This document shows, piece after piece, positions 43,793-52,368 of a stretch of 64,000 nucleotides of DNA. The DNA is taken from NCBI RefSeq assembly GCF_018614075.1, contig NZ_JAGGOZ010000027.1, positions 1 through 64,000 of the forward strand. The letters are read 5' to 3'. The DNA comes from Streptomyces sp. ISL-94. GTDB taxonomy: Bacteria; Actinomycetota; Actinomycetes; Streptomycetales; Streptomycetaceae. Every line of letters starts with the position of its first letter. Within the stretch, counting starts at the first letter, position 1. The notes below the pieces were generated by a model, which saw only the letters and a list, made by a program, of their open reading frames with translations, was not told the DNA's origin and did no database searches. Made by a program: the position numbers and the translations under genes.

Positions 43793-44143
43793 CTACCCGG
43801 CTGCCGCGTACGTCTCGTACGGAACGTCGATCTCCACATCGTCATCCATGGTGAGGATGCCCGTACTGCGCTCGTACTCCGTGCGGGCGGTCTCGAGCAG
43901 CCGTCGCCACGAGGTGACGGTGGGACGCCGGCGCAGCAGCGCACGTCGTTCCCGCTCGGTCATTCCGCCCCATACTCCGAACTCGACACGGTTGTCGAGC
44001 GCGTCGGCCAGGCACTCGGTCCGCACCGGACATCCGGTGCACACCGCCTTGGCCCTGTTCTGTGCCGCTCCTTGAACGAACAGTTCATCCGGATCGGTAG
44101 TGCGGCAGGCTGCCTGCGCACTCCAGTCGGTAACCCAGCCCAT
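43793..44143 (-). CDS. wblA: WhiB-like regulator WblA
   Basis: 116 residues from ATG 44143 with GGGAGAGGA upstream. The [4Fe-4S] ligands are Cys13, Cys35, Cys38 and Cys44 (CX21CX2CX5C), followed by the GVWGG turn and a basic stretch ERRALLRRRP. The N-terminus MGWVTDWSAQAACRTTDPDE is that of Streptomyces WblA (SCO3579), which controls sporulation and represses antibiotic clusters. It also equals the position of whiB4 next to Rv3679-Rv3680 in mycobacteria. A hairpin (CCGGGT-N5-ACCCGG, 43784-43800) overlaps its stop codon. Confidence 0.95.
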   Translation of the reverse strand: MGWVTDWSAQAACRTTDPDELFVQGAAQNRAKAVCTGCPVRTECLADALDNRVEFGVWGGMTERERRALLRRRPTVTSWRRLLETARTEYERSTGILTMDDDVEIDVPYETYAAAG

Positions 44144-44528
44144 CCCGGCGCCGTCCTCTCCCGAATCGAGGCTCCCCCACGGCGGTAGCGGCATATTCAC
44201 CGCTGCCAGTTGAGGACGTTACGGAAGGTGGGCACAGTGCAACACCCCCGACGGGCCCAATCTTGAATGGTCCGAACGGACTATGAGTAAGCGGCAGATC
44301 ACCCGACGGAGTGATCCGGCGACATGCCCGACCATTCCGGCGATTCGGGTGGAATCGGCGGGGCATCATCAACGCAGCAGGCGGGATTCGGGCATGAGTC
44401 CACCCCATTCGGGAAGGGTGAAAATCAGCCGAGGGGTTGATGTCGCACCGCCCTGCTGTGACAGTTGGGGACAGCTTAGGCCAAGGCATTCGCGTGTGTC
44501 CGGGGAATGAGAACGTAGGCTGCCCTCC
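44144..44528. promoter_or_regulatory. wblA/PBP divergent regulatory region
   Basis: No gene seen in 385 bp. Leftward, TTGCAC (44237-44242) and TAACGT (44216-44221) form a possible wblA promoter, 15-bp spacing, with TAACGT about 75 bases upstream of the wblA start, implying a 5' leader. Rightward, A/T-richer sequence (44283-44450) precedes the PBP gene with no obvious box. A short ORF 44283-44510 has poor codon bias and was not called. Confidence 0.4.
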
Positions 44529-46826
44529 ATGGGTAAGAAGCGCTCGGGCGGCGGGCTCACGGGGAGCCAGCAGGCCGCCAAGTTCCTCGGGGTGTCCGTT
44601 CTCTCCGGAGTTGTGCTGGCCGGCATGGCGATCCCGGCGGCAGGCGCCCTGGGGCTCGCGGCCAAGGGCACGGTCGAGGGATTCGATGAGATCCCGGCCA
44701 ATCTCAAGACTCCGCCACTGAGCCAGCGGACCACGATTCTGGACTCCGAAGGTGGCTTGATCGCCACTGTCTATTCGCGCGACCGGCAGGTGGTCCCCCT
44801 CACGGCGATCTCCCCGTACATGCAGAAGGCAATCGTCGCCATCGAGGACTCGCGTTTCTACGAACACGGCGCGGTCGACCTCAAGGGCATCCTGCGCGCG
44901 GTCAACCGCAACGCACAGGAAGGCGGCGCGGCTCAGGGCGCCTCCACCCTCACCCAGCAGTACGTGAAGAACGTATTCGTCGAAGAGGCCGGCGACGACG
45001 AGACCAAGGTGCGCGAAGCCCAGGAGAAGAGCCTCGGGCGCAAGATCCGCGAACTGAAGTACGCGATCCAGGTCGAGGAGGAGCTCGGGAAGAAGAAGAT
45101 CCTCGAGAACTACCTCAACATCACGTACTTCGGGCAGCAGGCCTACGGAATCGAATCCGCGGCCCAGCGCTACTTCAGCAAGCCGGCCAAGGACCTGACC
45201 CTGGAGGAGTCCGCGCTGCTGGCAGGCGTCGTCCAGTCGCCGAGCCGGTTCGACCCGGTGAACGACGCGACCGAGGCGATGAAGCGGCGCAACGTCGTCC
45301 TCCAGCGGATGGCCGACATCAAGGACGTCTCGCAGGCGGAGGCGGACGCGGCGAAGGCGAAGCCGGTCACCCTGAAGGTGACCCGGCCGAAGAACGGCTG
45401 CATCACCGCCGTCAAGGGCGCCGGATTCTTCTGCGACTACGTGCGCAACTCCTTCCTGACCGATCCGGTCTTCGGCAAGACGCGCGAAGAGCGGGCGAAG
45501 GTCTGGAACCAGGGCGGCCTGACGGTCCGTACGACCCTGGACCCGCAGTCCCAGGACGCGGCCAATGAGTCGATCAAGGACCACGTCTACCAGGAGGACT
45601 CGATCGCGACGGCTGTGACCATGGTCCAGCCGGGCACCGGCCGGGTGCTGGCGATGGGGCAGTCCAAGCCGTACGGCTTCGGGAAGAACGAGACGCAGAT
45701 CAACTACTCCGTGGACAAGCGGATGGGCGGCTCGAACTTCGGCTTCCAGGTCGGCTCGACCTTCAAGCCGTTCATCGCGGCGGCCGCGCTGGAGCGGGGT
45801 ACGCCGCCGACGCAGGTGTACCCGGCGCCGAACAAGATGGACTACCCGACGCCGATCCAGAAGTGCGACGGCTCGCAGTGGCTGAACCTGCCCGTCAACG
45901 GCAAGATCCAGACGGCCAAGAACGAGACCGAGGACGAGATCGGTCCGTACGCGCTGAAGACGGCGATGGAGAAGTCCATCAACACCTACTTCGTCGAGAT
46001 GATCGGCGAGATCGGGCTCTGCCCGGTGACGGAGATGACGCAGAAGCTCGGCGTGGTCCCGGCCGACGGCTCGAAGCTGCCCGAGGCCCCGTCGATCGCG
46101 CTCGGCTCGGCCGAACTCTCCCCGCTGACGATGGCCAACGCGTACGCGACCTTCGCCAACCGGGGCATCTACTGCACGCCGGTCGCCGTCGAGTCGATCA
46201 CCGACGCGCACGGCAAGGCCCTCGCGGTGCCGAAGTCCAAGTGCGACCGGGCCATGTCGCAGGACACGGCCGACACCATCAACACCCTGCTGCGCGGAGT
46301 GGTCGACTCCGGTACCGGTGAGCGGGCCGGTCTGACCGACCGCGACAGCGCGGGCAAGACCGGTACGACCGACGGCCGCTACAACGCCTGGTTCGTGGGC
46401 TACACCCCGAACATCTCCGGCGCGGTGTGGGTCGGCTCGGGCGGCGCCACGAAGATCTCGATGGAGGACATCGTGATCGGCGGCAGGTCCTACGACAAGG
46501 TCTTCGGCGGCGGCCTGCCCGGCCCTATCTGGAAGGACGCGGTCACCGGCGCCCTGGCCGGGCGCGAGGCCCCGAGCTTCGTCACGATCAGCATCCCGGA
46601 ACCCGTGGTCCCGGGCGGCGGCAGCAACGGCGGCCGGCCGGCCACGACCCCGGTCAAGCCCCCGAAGCCCGGCAAGCCGGGCGGCGACAACAAGCCCGGC
46701 GGACGCCCCGGCGGCACCACGGCGGCCGGAGCCACCGGCGGGACGACGGGCGGCGCCACCCCGGACAACCCGTTCCCCGGGATCACCCTCGACCCGGGCA
46801 TGATCGGCGGCCGCGAGGACCAGTAG
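44529..46826 (+). CDS. Class A penicillin-binding protein
   Basis: 765 residues with one N-terminal membrane anchor (FLGVSVLSGVVLAGMAIPAA). Glycosyltransferase family 51 motifs EDSRFYEHGAVD and GASTLTQQYVKN build peptidoglycan strands. The transpeptidase domain has Ser410 in GSTFKPF (SxxK), SINTYF (SxN) and AGKTGTTD (KTG). A Gly/Pro/Thr/Lys tail after residue about 700 is likely disordered and outside the membrane. It faces the wblA gene, as PonA2 (Rv3682) does beside whiB4. A strong terminator follows. Confidence 0.96.
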   Translation: MGKKRSGGGLTGSQQAAKFLGVSVLSGVVLAGMAIPAAGALGLAAKGTVEGFDEIPANLKTPPLSQRTTILDSEGGLIATVYSRDRQVVPLTAISPYMQKAIVAIEDSRFYEHGAVDLKGILRAVNRNAQEGGAAQGASTLTQQYVKNVFVEEAGDDETKVREAQEKSLGRKIRELKYAIQVEEELGKKKILENYLNITYFGQQAYGIESAAQRYFSKPAKDLTLEESALLAGVVQSPSRFDPVNDATEAMKRRNVVLQRMADIKDVSQAEADAAKAKPVTLKVTRPKNGCITAVKGAGFFCDYVRNSFLTDPVFGKTREERAKVWNQGGLTVRTTLDPQSQDAANESIKDHVYQEDSIATAVTMVQPGTGRVLAMGQSKPYGFGKNETQINYSVDKRMGGSNFGFQVGSTFKPFIAAAALERGTPPTQVYPAPNKMDYPTPIQKCDGSQWLNLPVNGKIQTAKNETEDEIGPYALKTAMEKSINTYFVEMIGEIGLCPVTEMTQKLGVVPADGSKLPEAPSIALGSAELSPLTMANAYATFANRGIYCTPVAVESITDAHGKALAVPKSKCDRAMSQDTADTINTLLRGVVDSGTGERAGLTDRDSAGKTGTTDGRYNAWFVGYTPNISGAVWVGSGGATKISMEDIVIGGRSYDKVFGGGLPGPIWKDAVTGALAGREAPSFVTISIPEPVVPGGGSNGGRPATTPVKPPKPGKPGGDNKPGGRPGGTTAAGATGGTTGGATPDNPFPGITLDPGMIGGREDQ

Positions 46827-46843
46827 GAAGCAGCAAGAGGAGA

Positions 46844-46879
46844 GGGGCCCCAGCCGGATCGATCCGGCTGGGGCCCCTT
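46844..46879 (+). terminator. 34-bp perfect palindrome terminator
   Basis: Bases 46844-46877 are an uninterrupted palindrome (GGGGCCCC, AGCCGGATC and their complements), then TT. Between the convergent PBP and yqeY genes, so it can serve both strands. Confidence 0.88.
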
Positions 46880-46917
46880 CCCGTAGGGCTACTCAGTACT
46901 ACTCGGGCTGGTCACGG

Positions 46918-47379
46918 CTAGGAGAGCTGCTTCTTGACGGCGGCGGCGACGCGCCCGCCCTCCGCCAGCCCGGCCACCTTGGGGTTCACGATCTTCATGA
47001 CGGCGCCCATGGCCCGCGGCCCCTCGGCACCCGCCGCCTTGGCCTCCTCCACGGCCTGCGCCACGATCGCGGCGAGCTCGTCGTCGGAAAGCTGCTTGGG
47101 CAGGTACGTGTCGAGGAACTCGCCCTCGGCGGTCTCGCGCGCGGCCTGCTCGGGACGGCCGCCCTGGGCGAACGCCTCCGCGGCCTCGCGGCGCTTCTTC
47201 GCCTCCTTGGCGATCACCTTGAGGACTTCCTCGTCGGAGAGCACGCGTGCCTCCTTGCCCGCGACCTCCTCCTTGGTGATGGCGGAGAGGGTCAGGCGCA
47301 GCGTGGACGAGTGCAGCTCGTCGCGCGCCCTGATGGCGGTCGTGAGGTCTTCCTGGAGCTTGGCCTTGAGCGTGGTCAT
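46918..47379 (-). CDS. GatB/YqeY-domain protein
   Basis: 153 residues from ATG 47379. LSAITKEEVAGKEARVLSDE and the C-terminal GAVMKIVNPKVAGLAEGGRV match the YqeY family, related to the tail domain of the amidotransferase GatB. It probably binds tRNA or takes part in tRNA-dependent amidation; the biochemical role is unproven. It sits 39 bp inside the terminator and is convergent with the PBP gene. Confidence 0.92.
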   Translation of the reverse strand: MTTLKAKLQEDLTTAIRARDELHSSTLRLTLSAITKEEVAGKEARVLSDEEVLKVIAKEAKKRREAAEAFAQGGRPEQAARETAEGEFLDTYLPKQLSDDELAAIVAQAVEEAKAAGAEGPRAMGAVMKIVNPKVAGLAEGGRVAAAVKKQLS

Positions 47380-47446
47380 GACCCGAGTCTGCCAGGTGCG
47401 GGGGCGCTGGCGCCCGTAGGTTTTGCGGGTCTGCGACGATGGGGCC

Positions 47447-48388
47447 ATGCGTGCGCGTTACGGAGTACCCCTGAAAGCGGCTGCCGGAATCGCTGCGGTG
47501 GGGGCCGCGGGTGTGGCCTATGCCGCCGGTTTCGAAGCGCGGTCCTTCCGCCTGCGGCGGGTGACCGTCCCCGTCCTGCCCCAGGGGATGCGGCCGCTGC
47601 GGATACTGCAGGTCTCGGACATCCACATGGTCAGCGGGCAGCGCAAGAAGCGCGCCTGGCTCCAGTCCCTGGCCGGCCTGCGCCCCGACTTCGTCGTGAA
47701 CACCGGCGACAACCTCTCCGACACCGAGGGCATCCCCGAGGTGCTCGACGCGCTGGGTCCGCTGATGTCCTTCCCGGGGGCGTACGTCTTCGGGTCGAAC
47801 GACTACTACGGGCCGCGGCTGCGCAACCCCGGGCGCTACCTGATCGAGAAGGTGCAGGGCCGGCACGGGTTGAACGGCAACAAGCCGGTCGTCGGCGCCG
47901 TCCACAACCCGTGGGAGGAGATGCGGGACGCCTTCGACGCGGCGGGCTGGCTGAACCTCACCAACGCCCGGGCGCGGATGAAGCTGGACGGCCTGGAGCT
48001 CGCCTTCACCGGACTGGACGACCCGCACATCAAGCGGGACCGCTACGAGCGGGTGGCGGGCGGTCCGGATCCGGACGCGGACTTCTCGATCGCCGTCGTG
48101 CACGCCCCGTACCTGCGCACGCTCGAGGCCTTCACGGCGGACGGCTACCCGCTGATCCTCGCCGGGCACACGCACGGCGGGCAGCTGTGCATCCCCTTCT
48201 ACGGGGCGCTCGTGACCAACTGCGACCTGGACACCGAGCGGGTGAAGGGCCTGTCCACGCACGAGGCGGGCGGCCACCGCGCGTTCCTCCACGTCTCGGC
48301 GGGCTGCGGCACCAACCGGTTCACCCCGGTCCGCTTCGCGTGTCCGCCGGAGGCCACGCTCCTGACGCTGACCCCGAAGGCGTCATGA
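47447..48388 (+). CDS. Metallophosphoesterase, membrane-anchored
   Basis: 313 residues from ATG 47447 (GATGGGG upstream). One N-terminal helix (LKAAAGIAAVGAAGVAYAAG) and then the five calcineurin-like blocks: SDIHMVSG, NTGDNLS, FGSNDYY, HAPYLRT and AGHTHGGQ. Homologous to Rv3683 beside PonA2. In related bacteria such enzymes act on UDP-diacylglucosamine or envelope lipids; the substrate is unknown here. Confidence 0.9.
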   Translation: MRARYGVPLKAAAGIAAVGAAGVAYAAGFEARSFRLRRVTVPVLPQGMRPLRILQVSDIHMVSGQRKKRAWLQSLAGLRPDFVVNTGDNLSDTEGIPEVLDALGPLMSFPGAYVFGSNDYYGPRLRNPGRYLIEKVQGRHGLNGNKPVVGAVHNPWEEMRDAFDAAGWLNLTNARARMKLDGLELAFTGLDDPHIKRDRYERVAGGPDPDADFSIAVVHAPYLRTLEAFTADGYPLILAGHTHGGQLCIPFYGALVTNCDLDTERVKGLSTHEAGGHRAFLHVSAGCGTNRFTPVRFACPPEATLLTLTPKAS

Positions 48389-48501
48389 CCCGTGGCTCCC
48401 CCGGCCCCGCGAACGCTCCGTGAAAACCGGATTTCGTCTCCGGCCGCAGGTCCGCTAAAGTAATCGATGTCGCCAGGACAGCAGTGCTGCAAGGCGACGA
48501 T

Positions 48502-48575
48502 CGGGGTGTAGCGCAGCTTGGCAGCGCGCTTCGTTCGGGACGAAGAGGTCGTGGGTTCAAATCCCGCCACCCCGA
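48502..48575 (+). tRNA. tRNA-Pro (anticodon CGG)
   Basis: A full cloverleaf: acceptor CGGGGTG with CACCCCG, D-arm GCGC...GCGC, anticodon arm CTTCG-TTCGGGA-CGAAG with CGG at positions 34-36, T-arm GTGGG-TTCAAAT-CCCGC, discriminator A. CCA is not encoded, as usual in Streptomyces. Confidence 0.98.
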
Positions 48576-48592
48576 CTTCGTAAGACCAGGTC

Positions 48593-48625
48593 AAGGGCCT
48601 GATCCGCATAGCGGATCAGGCCCTT
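48593..48625 (+). terminator. Terminator of tRNA-Pro
   Basis: A 15-bp perfect stem (48593-48607 with 48611-48625), 3-nt loop, 17 bases after the tRNA. Confidence 0.9.
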
Positions 48626-48669
48626 CCTGCGTTGTCGTGATCGCTTGGGAGATCAAGGTCCGTTCTGTG

Positions 48670-50163
48670 GTGTCTGCTTCTTCTACCGTCTCCATAGCCG
48701 CGCGGATACGCGGGTTCCGTCCGGCGTGGCTGTCGCCGCGGGTGCTGCGCACCGAGGTGCTGGCCGGTCTGGTGGTCGCGCTCGCGCTGATTCCGGAGGC
48801 CATCTCGTTCTCGATCATCGCCGGAGTTGATCCGGCGGTCGGGCTGTTCGCGTCCTTCACGATGGCGGTGACGATCGCCGTGGTCGGCGGCAGGCCGGCG
48901 ATGATCTCGGCGGCGACGGGGGCCGTGGCCCTGGTCATCGCGCCGCTCAACCGGGAGCACGGGTTCGGGTACCTGGTCGCCGCGGTCATCCTGGGGGGCC
49001 TCTTCCAGATCCTGCTGGGCGCGCTCGGCGTCGGCAAACTGATGCGGTTCATCCCGCGCTCGGTGATGGTCGGCTTCGTCAACTCCCTCTCGATCCTGGT
49101 GTTCATGGCCCAGGTGCCCGAGCTGCGGAACGTGCCGTGGGCCGTGTATCCGCTGCTGGCGGCCGGGCTGGCGCTGATGGTCTTCTTCCCGAAGGCGACC
49201 ACGCTGGTGCCGGCGCCGCTGGTGTCCATCGTGATCCTGACCGCGATCACGGTGGCGGCCGGGATCGCGGTGCCCACGGTCGGCGACAAGGGGGCCCTGC
49301 CCTCCTCGCTGCCGGTGCCGGGCCTGCCCGACGTCCCGTTCACCCTCGACACCCTGGCCACCATCGCCCCGTACGCCTTCGCCATGGCGTTGGTCGGGCT
49401 GATGGAGTCGCTGATGACGGCGAAGCTGGTCGACGAGATCACCGGCACGCGCTCGTCGAAGACGCGGGAGTCGATCGGCCAGGGCATCGCGAACATCGTC
49501 ACCGGCTTCTTCGGCGGCATGGGCGGCTGCGCGATGATCGGCCAGACGATGGTCAACGTGAAGGTGTCGGGCGCCCGGACCCGGCTGTCCACCTTCCTTG
49601 CGGGCGCCTTCCTGCTGGTGCTGTGCATCGTCTTCGGCCCGGCCGTCTCCCGGATCCCCATGGCCGCGCTGGTCGCCGTGATGGTGATGGTCTGCTTCGC
49701 GACCTTCGACTGGCACTCCATCGCGCCGAAGACGCTCAAGCGGATGCCCGCGGGCGAGATCACGGTGATGGTGCTGACCGTCGTGTGCGTGGTCGTCACC
49801 CACAACCTCGCGGTGGGCGTGGTCGCCGGCTCGGTCACGGCGATGGTCATCTTCGCCAAGCGCGTGGCGCGGCTCGCCGACGTCACTTCGGTGACGGATC
49901 CCGACGGCGGCCAGATCGTGTACGCGGTGAGCGGCGCGCTGTTCTTCGCCTCCTCCAACGAGCTGGTCGGCCGGTTCGACTACGCGGGCGACCCGGCGCA
50001 CGTGGTCGTCGACCTGTCCGCGGCCCACATCTGGGACGCCTCGTCGGTCGCCACGCTCGACGCGATCGAGCACCGCTACGCGCAGCTCGGCAAGACCGTC
50101 GAGATCACCGGCCTCAACGAGCCCAGCGCCCGCCTGTACGGGAGCCTCACCCGGCGCTCTTGA
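48670..50163 (+). CDS. SulP-family anion transporter
   Basis: 497 residues from GTG 48670 (48667 GTG also possible; AAGGTC upstream). Transmembrane core (LRTEVLAGLVVALALIPEAI and MVGFVNSLSILVFMAQVPEL, with VTGFFGGMGGCAMIGQTMVN as the signature) and a C-terminal STAS domain (IVYAVSGALFFASSNELVGR and HVVVDLSAAHIWDASSV). It likely carries sulfate, bicarbonate or another anion. Unrelated in detail to the fused copy at 25.8 kb. It follows the tRNA terminator. Confidence 0.92.
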   Translation: MSASSTVSIAARIRGFRPAWLSPRVLRTEVLAGLVVALALIPEAISFSIIAGVDPAVGLFASFTMAVTIAVVGGRPAMISAATGAVALVIAPLNREHGFGYLVAAVILGGLFQILLGALGVGKLMRFIPRSVMVGFVNSLSILVFMAQVPELRNVPWAVYPLLAAGLALMVFFPKATTLVPAPLVSIVILTAITVAAGIAVPTVGDKGALPSSLPVPGLPDVPFTLDTLATIAPYAFAMALVGLMESLMTAKLVDEITGTRSSKTRESIGQGIANIVTGFFGGMGGCAMIGQTMVNVKVSGARTRLSTFLAGAFLLVLCIVFGPAVSRIPMAALVAVMVMVCFATFDWHSIAPKTLKRMPAGEITVMVLTVVCVVVTHNLAVGVVAGSVTAMVIFAKRVARLADVTSVTDPDGGQIVYAVSGALFFASSNELVGRFDYAGDPAHVVVDLSAAHIWDASSVATLDAIEHRYAQLGKTVEITGLNEPSARLYGSLTRRS

Positions 50164-50172
50164 CCGTTCGTC

Positions 50173-51021
50173 CTACGGCCGGAGCATGTCCGTCATCGGT
50201 GACGGCTGCGGCTCCAGGCCGGGCAGCAGCCAGGTCTGGAAGGGCGCCAGCAACGCGAGGGCGAGGAACACGGTCCCGACAGCGGCGGAGAAGGCGGGGC
50301 CCAGTCGCCACAGCTTCTCCACGAAGATCACCCCGGCCACGGCGGCCATGGCCAGTACGTTCATGAAGCCCAGCGGGACGAGGACGATCATCAGCCCCCA
50401 GCAGCAGCCGACGCAGTACGCCCCGTGGTGCAGCCCGACCCGCAGATCGCGGGCCCCGGGCCGGAATCCGGCGTAGCGCACGAGCTGGCCCATGGGGCTG
50501 CGGCAGTGGCTCAGGCAGAGGTTCTTCAGCGGGCTGAACTGGTACAGCCCGGCGATCAGGAAGGCGCCGGCGCCGATCCAGCGCCCGGCACCGGGGTGGT
50601 CGTCCAGCAGGGCCCCGGTCCCGGCGAGGAGCCCGTAGGCGATCAGGCCGAAGGTCGTCCAGGCCAGGAGGTACCCGGCCGCGAACTGGGCGGTACGGGC
50701 CGTGCGGACGGCTCCGGACGACTGGCGGCCGATGGCCCGGGCCCAGGTGATCGCCACCGGGGCCACGGACGGGAACATCATGGCGATCATCATGATCAGC
50801 CACAGCAGCAGGAACAGCGGGACGCCCATGCCCATGGTTCCCGGCTCGATCCCCGTGTCACGGGCCTGGCCGACGACCAGCACCCAGGCGAGCAGCGCCA
50901 TCAGCGCCATGACGGACCAGGCGAGCGCCAGCTGCCGGGCCGACAGGAAATCTGCCGGGCTCCGGGGCGGTGACGGGGACGGGGCCTTCCGGTCGCGGCG
51001 CACACCTCCAGCACAGCACAC
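50173..51021 (-). CDS. DUF2182 predicted metal-binding membrane protein
   Basis: 282 residues with seven to eight membrane helices (LALAWSVMALMALLAWVLVV first). Cys/His motifs NLCLSHCRSP and GAYCVGCCWGL lie at or near membrane faces, with MM-rich helix LWLIMMIAMMFPS; these are the family's presumed metal ligands. GTG 51021 has GTAGGT upstream. It is divergent from the DUF1326 gene 100 bp away, the usual pairing of these two families. Function unproven; metal (copper or zinc) handling is the guess. Confidence 0.85.
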   Translation of the reverse strand: MCCAGGVRRDRKAPSPSPPRSPADFLSARQLALAWSVMALMALLAWVLVVGQARDTGIEPGTMGMGVPLFLLLWLIMMIAMMFPSVAPVAITWARAIGRQSSGAVRTARTAQFAAGYLLAWTTFGLIAYGLLAGTGALLDDHPGAGRWIGAGAFLIAGLYQFSPLKNLCLSHCRSPMGQLVRYAGFRPGARDLRVGLHHGAYCVGCCWGLMIVLVPLGFMNVLAMAAVAGVIFVEKLWRLGPAFSAAVGTVFLALALLAPFQTWLLPGLEPQPSPMTDMLRP

Positions 51022-51121
51022 CGGACCTACCCGTGCCCGCGCGGAACCAGGACCTCCGGGCGGCCCCGGCGGGCGGATAATGGGCCTGGGTGATCCGGTA
51101 CACGGTCACGAGGAGGCAGAG

Positions 51122-51775
51122 ATGTCCGAGACGACAGCGACTGTTCCGAGGTGGCACGCGGCAGGCGACTGGTTCGACACCTGCAAGTGCAAGGTGCCCT
51201 GCCCCTGCACCTTCGCGCAGCTGCCCACCTACGGCGACTGCGAGGGCGTCCTGGCGTGGCACATCCGCGAGGGGCGTTACGGGGACGTGCCGCTGGACGG
51301 ACTCAATGTGCTGATGCTGGGCTCGTTCGTCGGCAACGTCTGGGCCGAGCACTCCGACACCTACGCGGCGGTCTTCGTCGACGAGCGCGCCGACGACGCG
51401 CAGCGCGAGGCACTCCAGATGATCTTCGGCGGCCAGGCGGGAAGCTGGCCCGCCGAGATGGTGAGCATGATGGGCGCCGAGATGCGCGGGATGGAGTTCG
51501 CCCCCATCGAGTTCGAGGTCGCCGACGACCTCGGGAGCTGGCGGGCCGCGGTCCCCGGCCGGGTCGAGGCCGGCGCGGAGGCGCTCACGGGACCCACCAC
51601 GCCGGAGGGCGCCCGGGTCCAGTCGACCAACATGCCCGGCTCGGAGACCGGGCCGGGCCAGGTCGCGACCTGGGGCCGTTCGACAGCGGACCGCGCCGAC
51701 GCGTACGGCTTCCAGTGGAACAGGGAAGGCCAGTCCAGCAAGCACATCACCTTCGACTGGACCGGGCCCGACTAG
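51122..51775 (+). CDS. DUF1326 cysteine-rich protein
   Basis: 217 residues from ATG 51122 with AGGAGGCAGAG upstream. The N-terminal motif DTCKCKVPCPCTFAQ carries four Cys in a CxCxxxCxC array, likely a metal site. Nearby Met-rich segments (MVSMMGAEMRGMEF) may help. No signal peptide is visible. It shares a divergent promoter region with the DUF2182 gene. Confidence 0.87.
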   Translation: MSETTATVPRWHAAGDWFDTCKCKVPCPCTFAQLPTYGDCEGVLAWHIREGRYGDVPLDGLNVLMLGSFVGNVWAEHSDTYAAVFVDERADDAQREALQMIFGGQAGSWPAEMVSMMGAEMRGMEFAPIEFEVADDLGSWRAAVPGRVEAGAEALTGPTTPEGARVQSTNMPGSETGPGQVATWGRSTADRADAYGFQWNREGQSSKHITFDWTGPD

Positions 51776-51779
51776 CCCC

Positions 51780-52280
51780 TCATGCCAGCGCGGCCAGCTC
51801 CGTGGCGGCCAGGCCGAGGAACTCAGGGGAGAGGCCGGGCTGCACCCCGCGCTCCGCGGCCGTCGCGTCGAGGTGGTCGAGGACGGCGGCGACCGTGGGG
51901 AGGGAGCCGACCGGGCGGAGCAGCCAGAGCCGGCCCCGGGGGCTGGGCGGGAGGCCCAAGGCAGCGAGGACGGTGTCCGTCTCCCCGTCGAGCTCGCGGA
52001 GATCGCCCTCCGGGAGCGGGGCGCATTGCACGTCCGTGATGTGGCCGTGGCCGTCCAGCGAGGTCTCCACCGCCCAGTGAGTGGAGCGGTCCGGGATCCA
52101 GGTACGGGCCGCCGGGGGCCAGACGTACGGGAGGAAGGCCCAGCGCAGTTCCTCGGGAGCCGGCTCCCAGCCGAGCACCTCCAGCTCCCGGATCTCGGGC
52201 AGCCGGTCCGGTTCCAGTTCGCTGCGGCCCGTGCGGCGCAGTGCGAGCGGGTCCGGTGTTCCGTCCTCGTCCCACGACAT
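51780..52280 (-). CDS. Conserved hypothetical protein
   Basis: 166 residues. No membrane helix or catalytic motif. Composition is acidic/hydrophobic with a WEPAPEELRWAFLPYVWPP segment. No ribosome site precedes ATG 52280, but TAACGT lies about 8 bases upstream of the start, which would fit a leaderless transcript with that as its -10 box. Its 3' end is convergent with the DUF1326 gene (4-bp gap). I do not recognise the family. Confidence 0.7.
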   Translation of the reverse strand: MSWDEDGTPDPLALRRTGRSELEPDRLPEIRELEVLGWEPAPEELRWAFLPYVWPPAARTWIPDRSTHWAVETSLDGHGHITDVQCAPLPEGDLRELDGETDTVLAALGLPPSPRGRLWLLRPVGSLPTVAAVLDHLDATAAERGVQPGLSPEFLGLAATELAALA

Positions 52281-52368
52281 GCGGGCACGTTATCCGACGC
52301 GGTGGCGGATGCCGGTGACCTCGGTAGTGGCGGCCGTCAAGCGTCCCTGTGACGGCCGGTCAGCCCAG

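Noticed and set aside
44283-44510. 75-codon frame before the PBP gene
   Set aside because: Weak codon bias and a Pro/Ser/Arg composition; no ribosome site; lies in the wblA/PBP regulatory gap.
48502-48575. tRNA-Pro as integration site of an element
   Set aside because: No integrase, excisionase or copy of the tRNA 3' end was found within the window, and the following genes look chromosomal.
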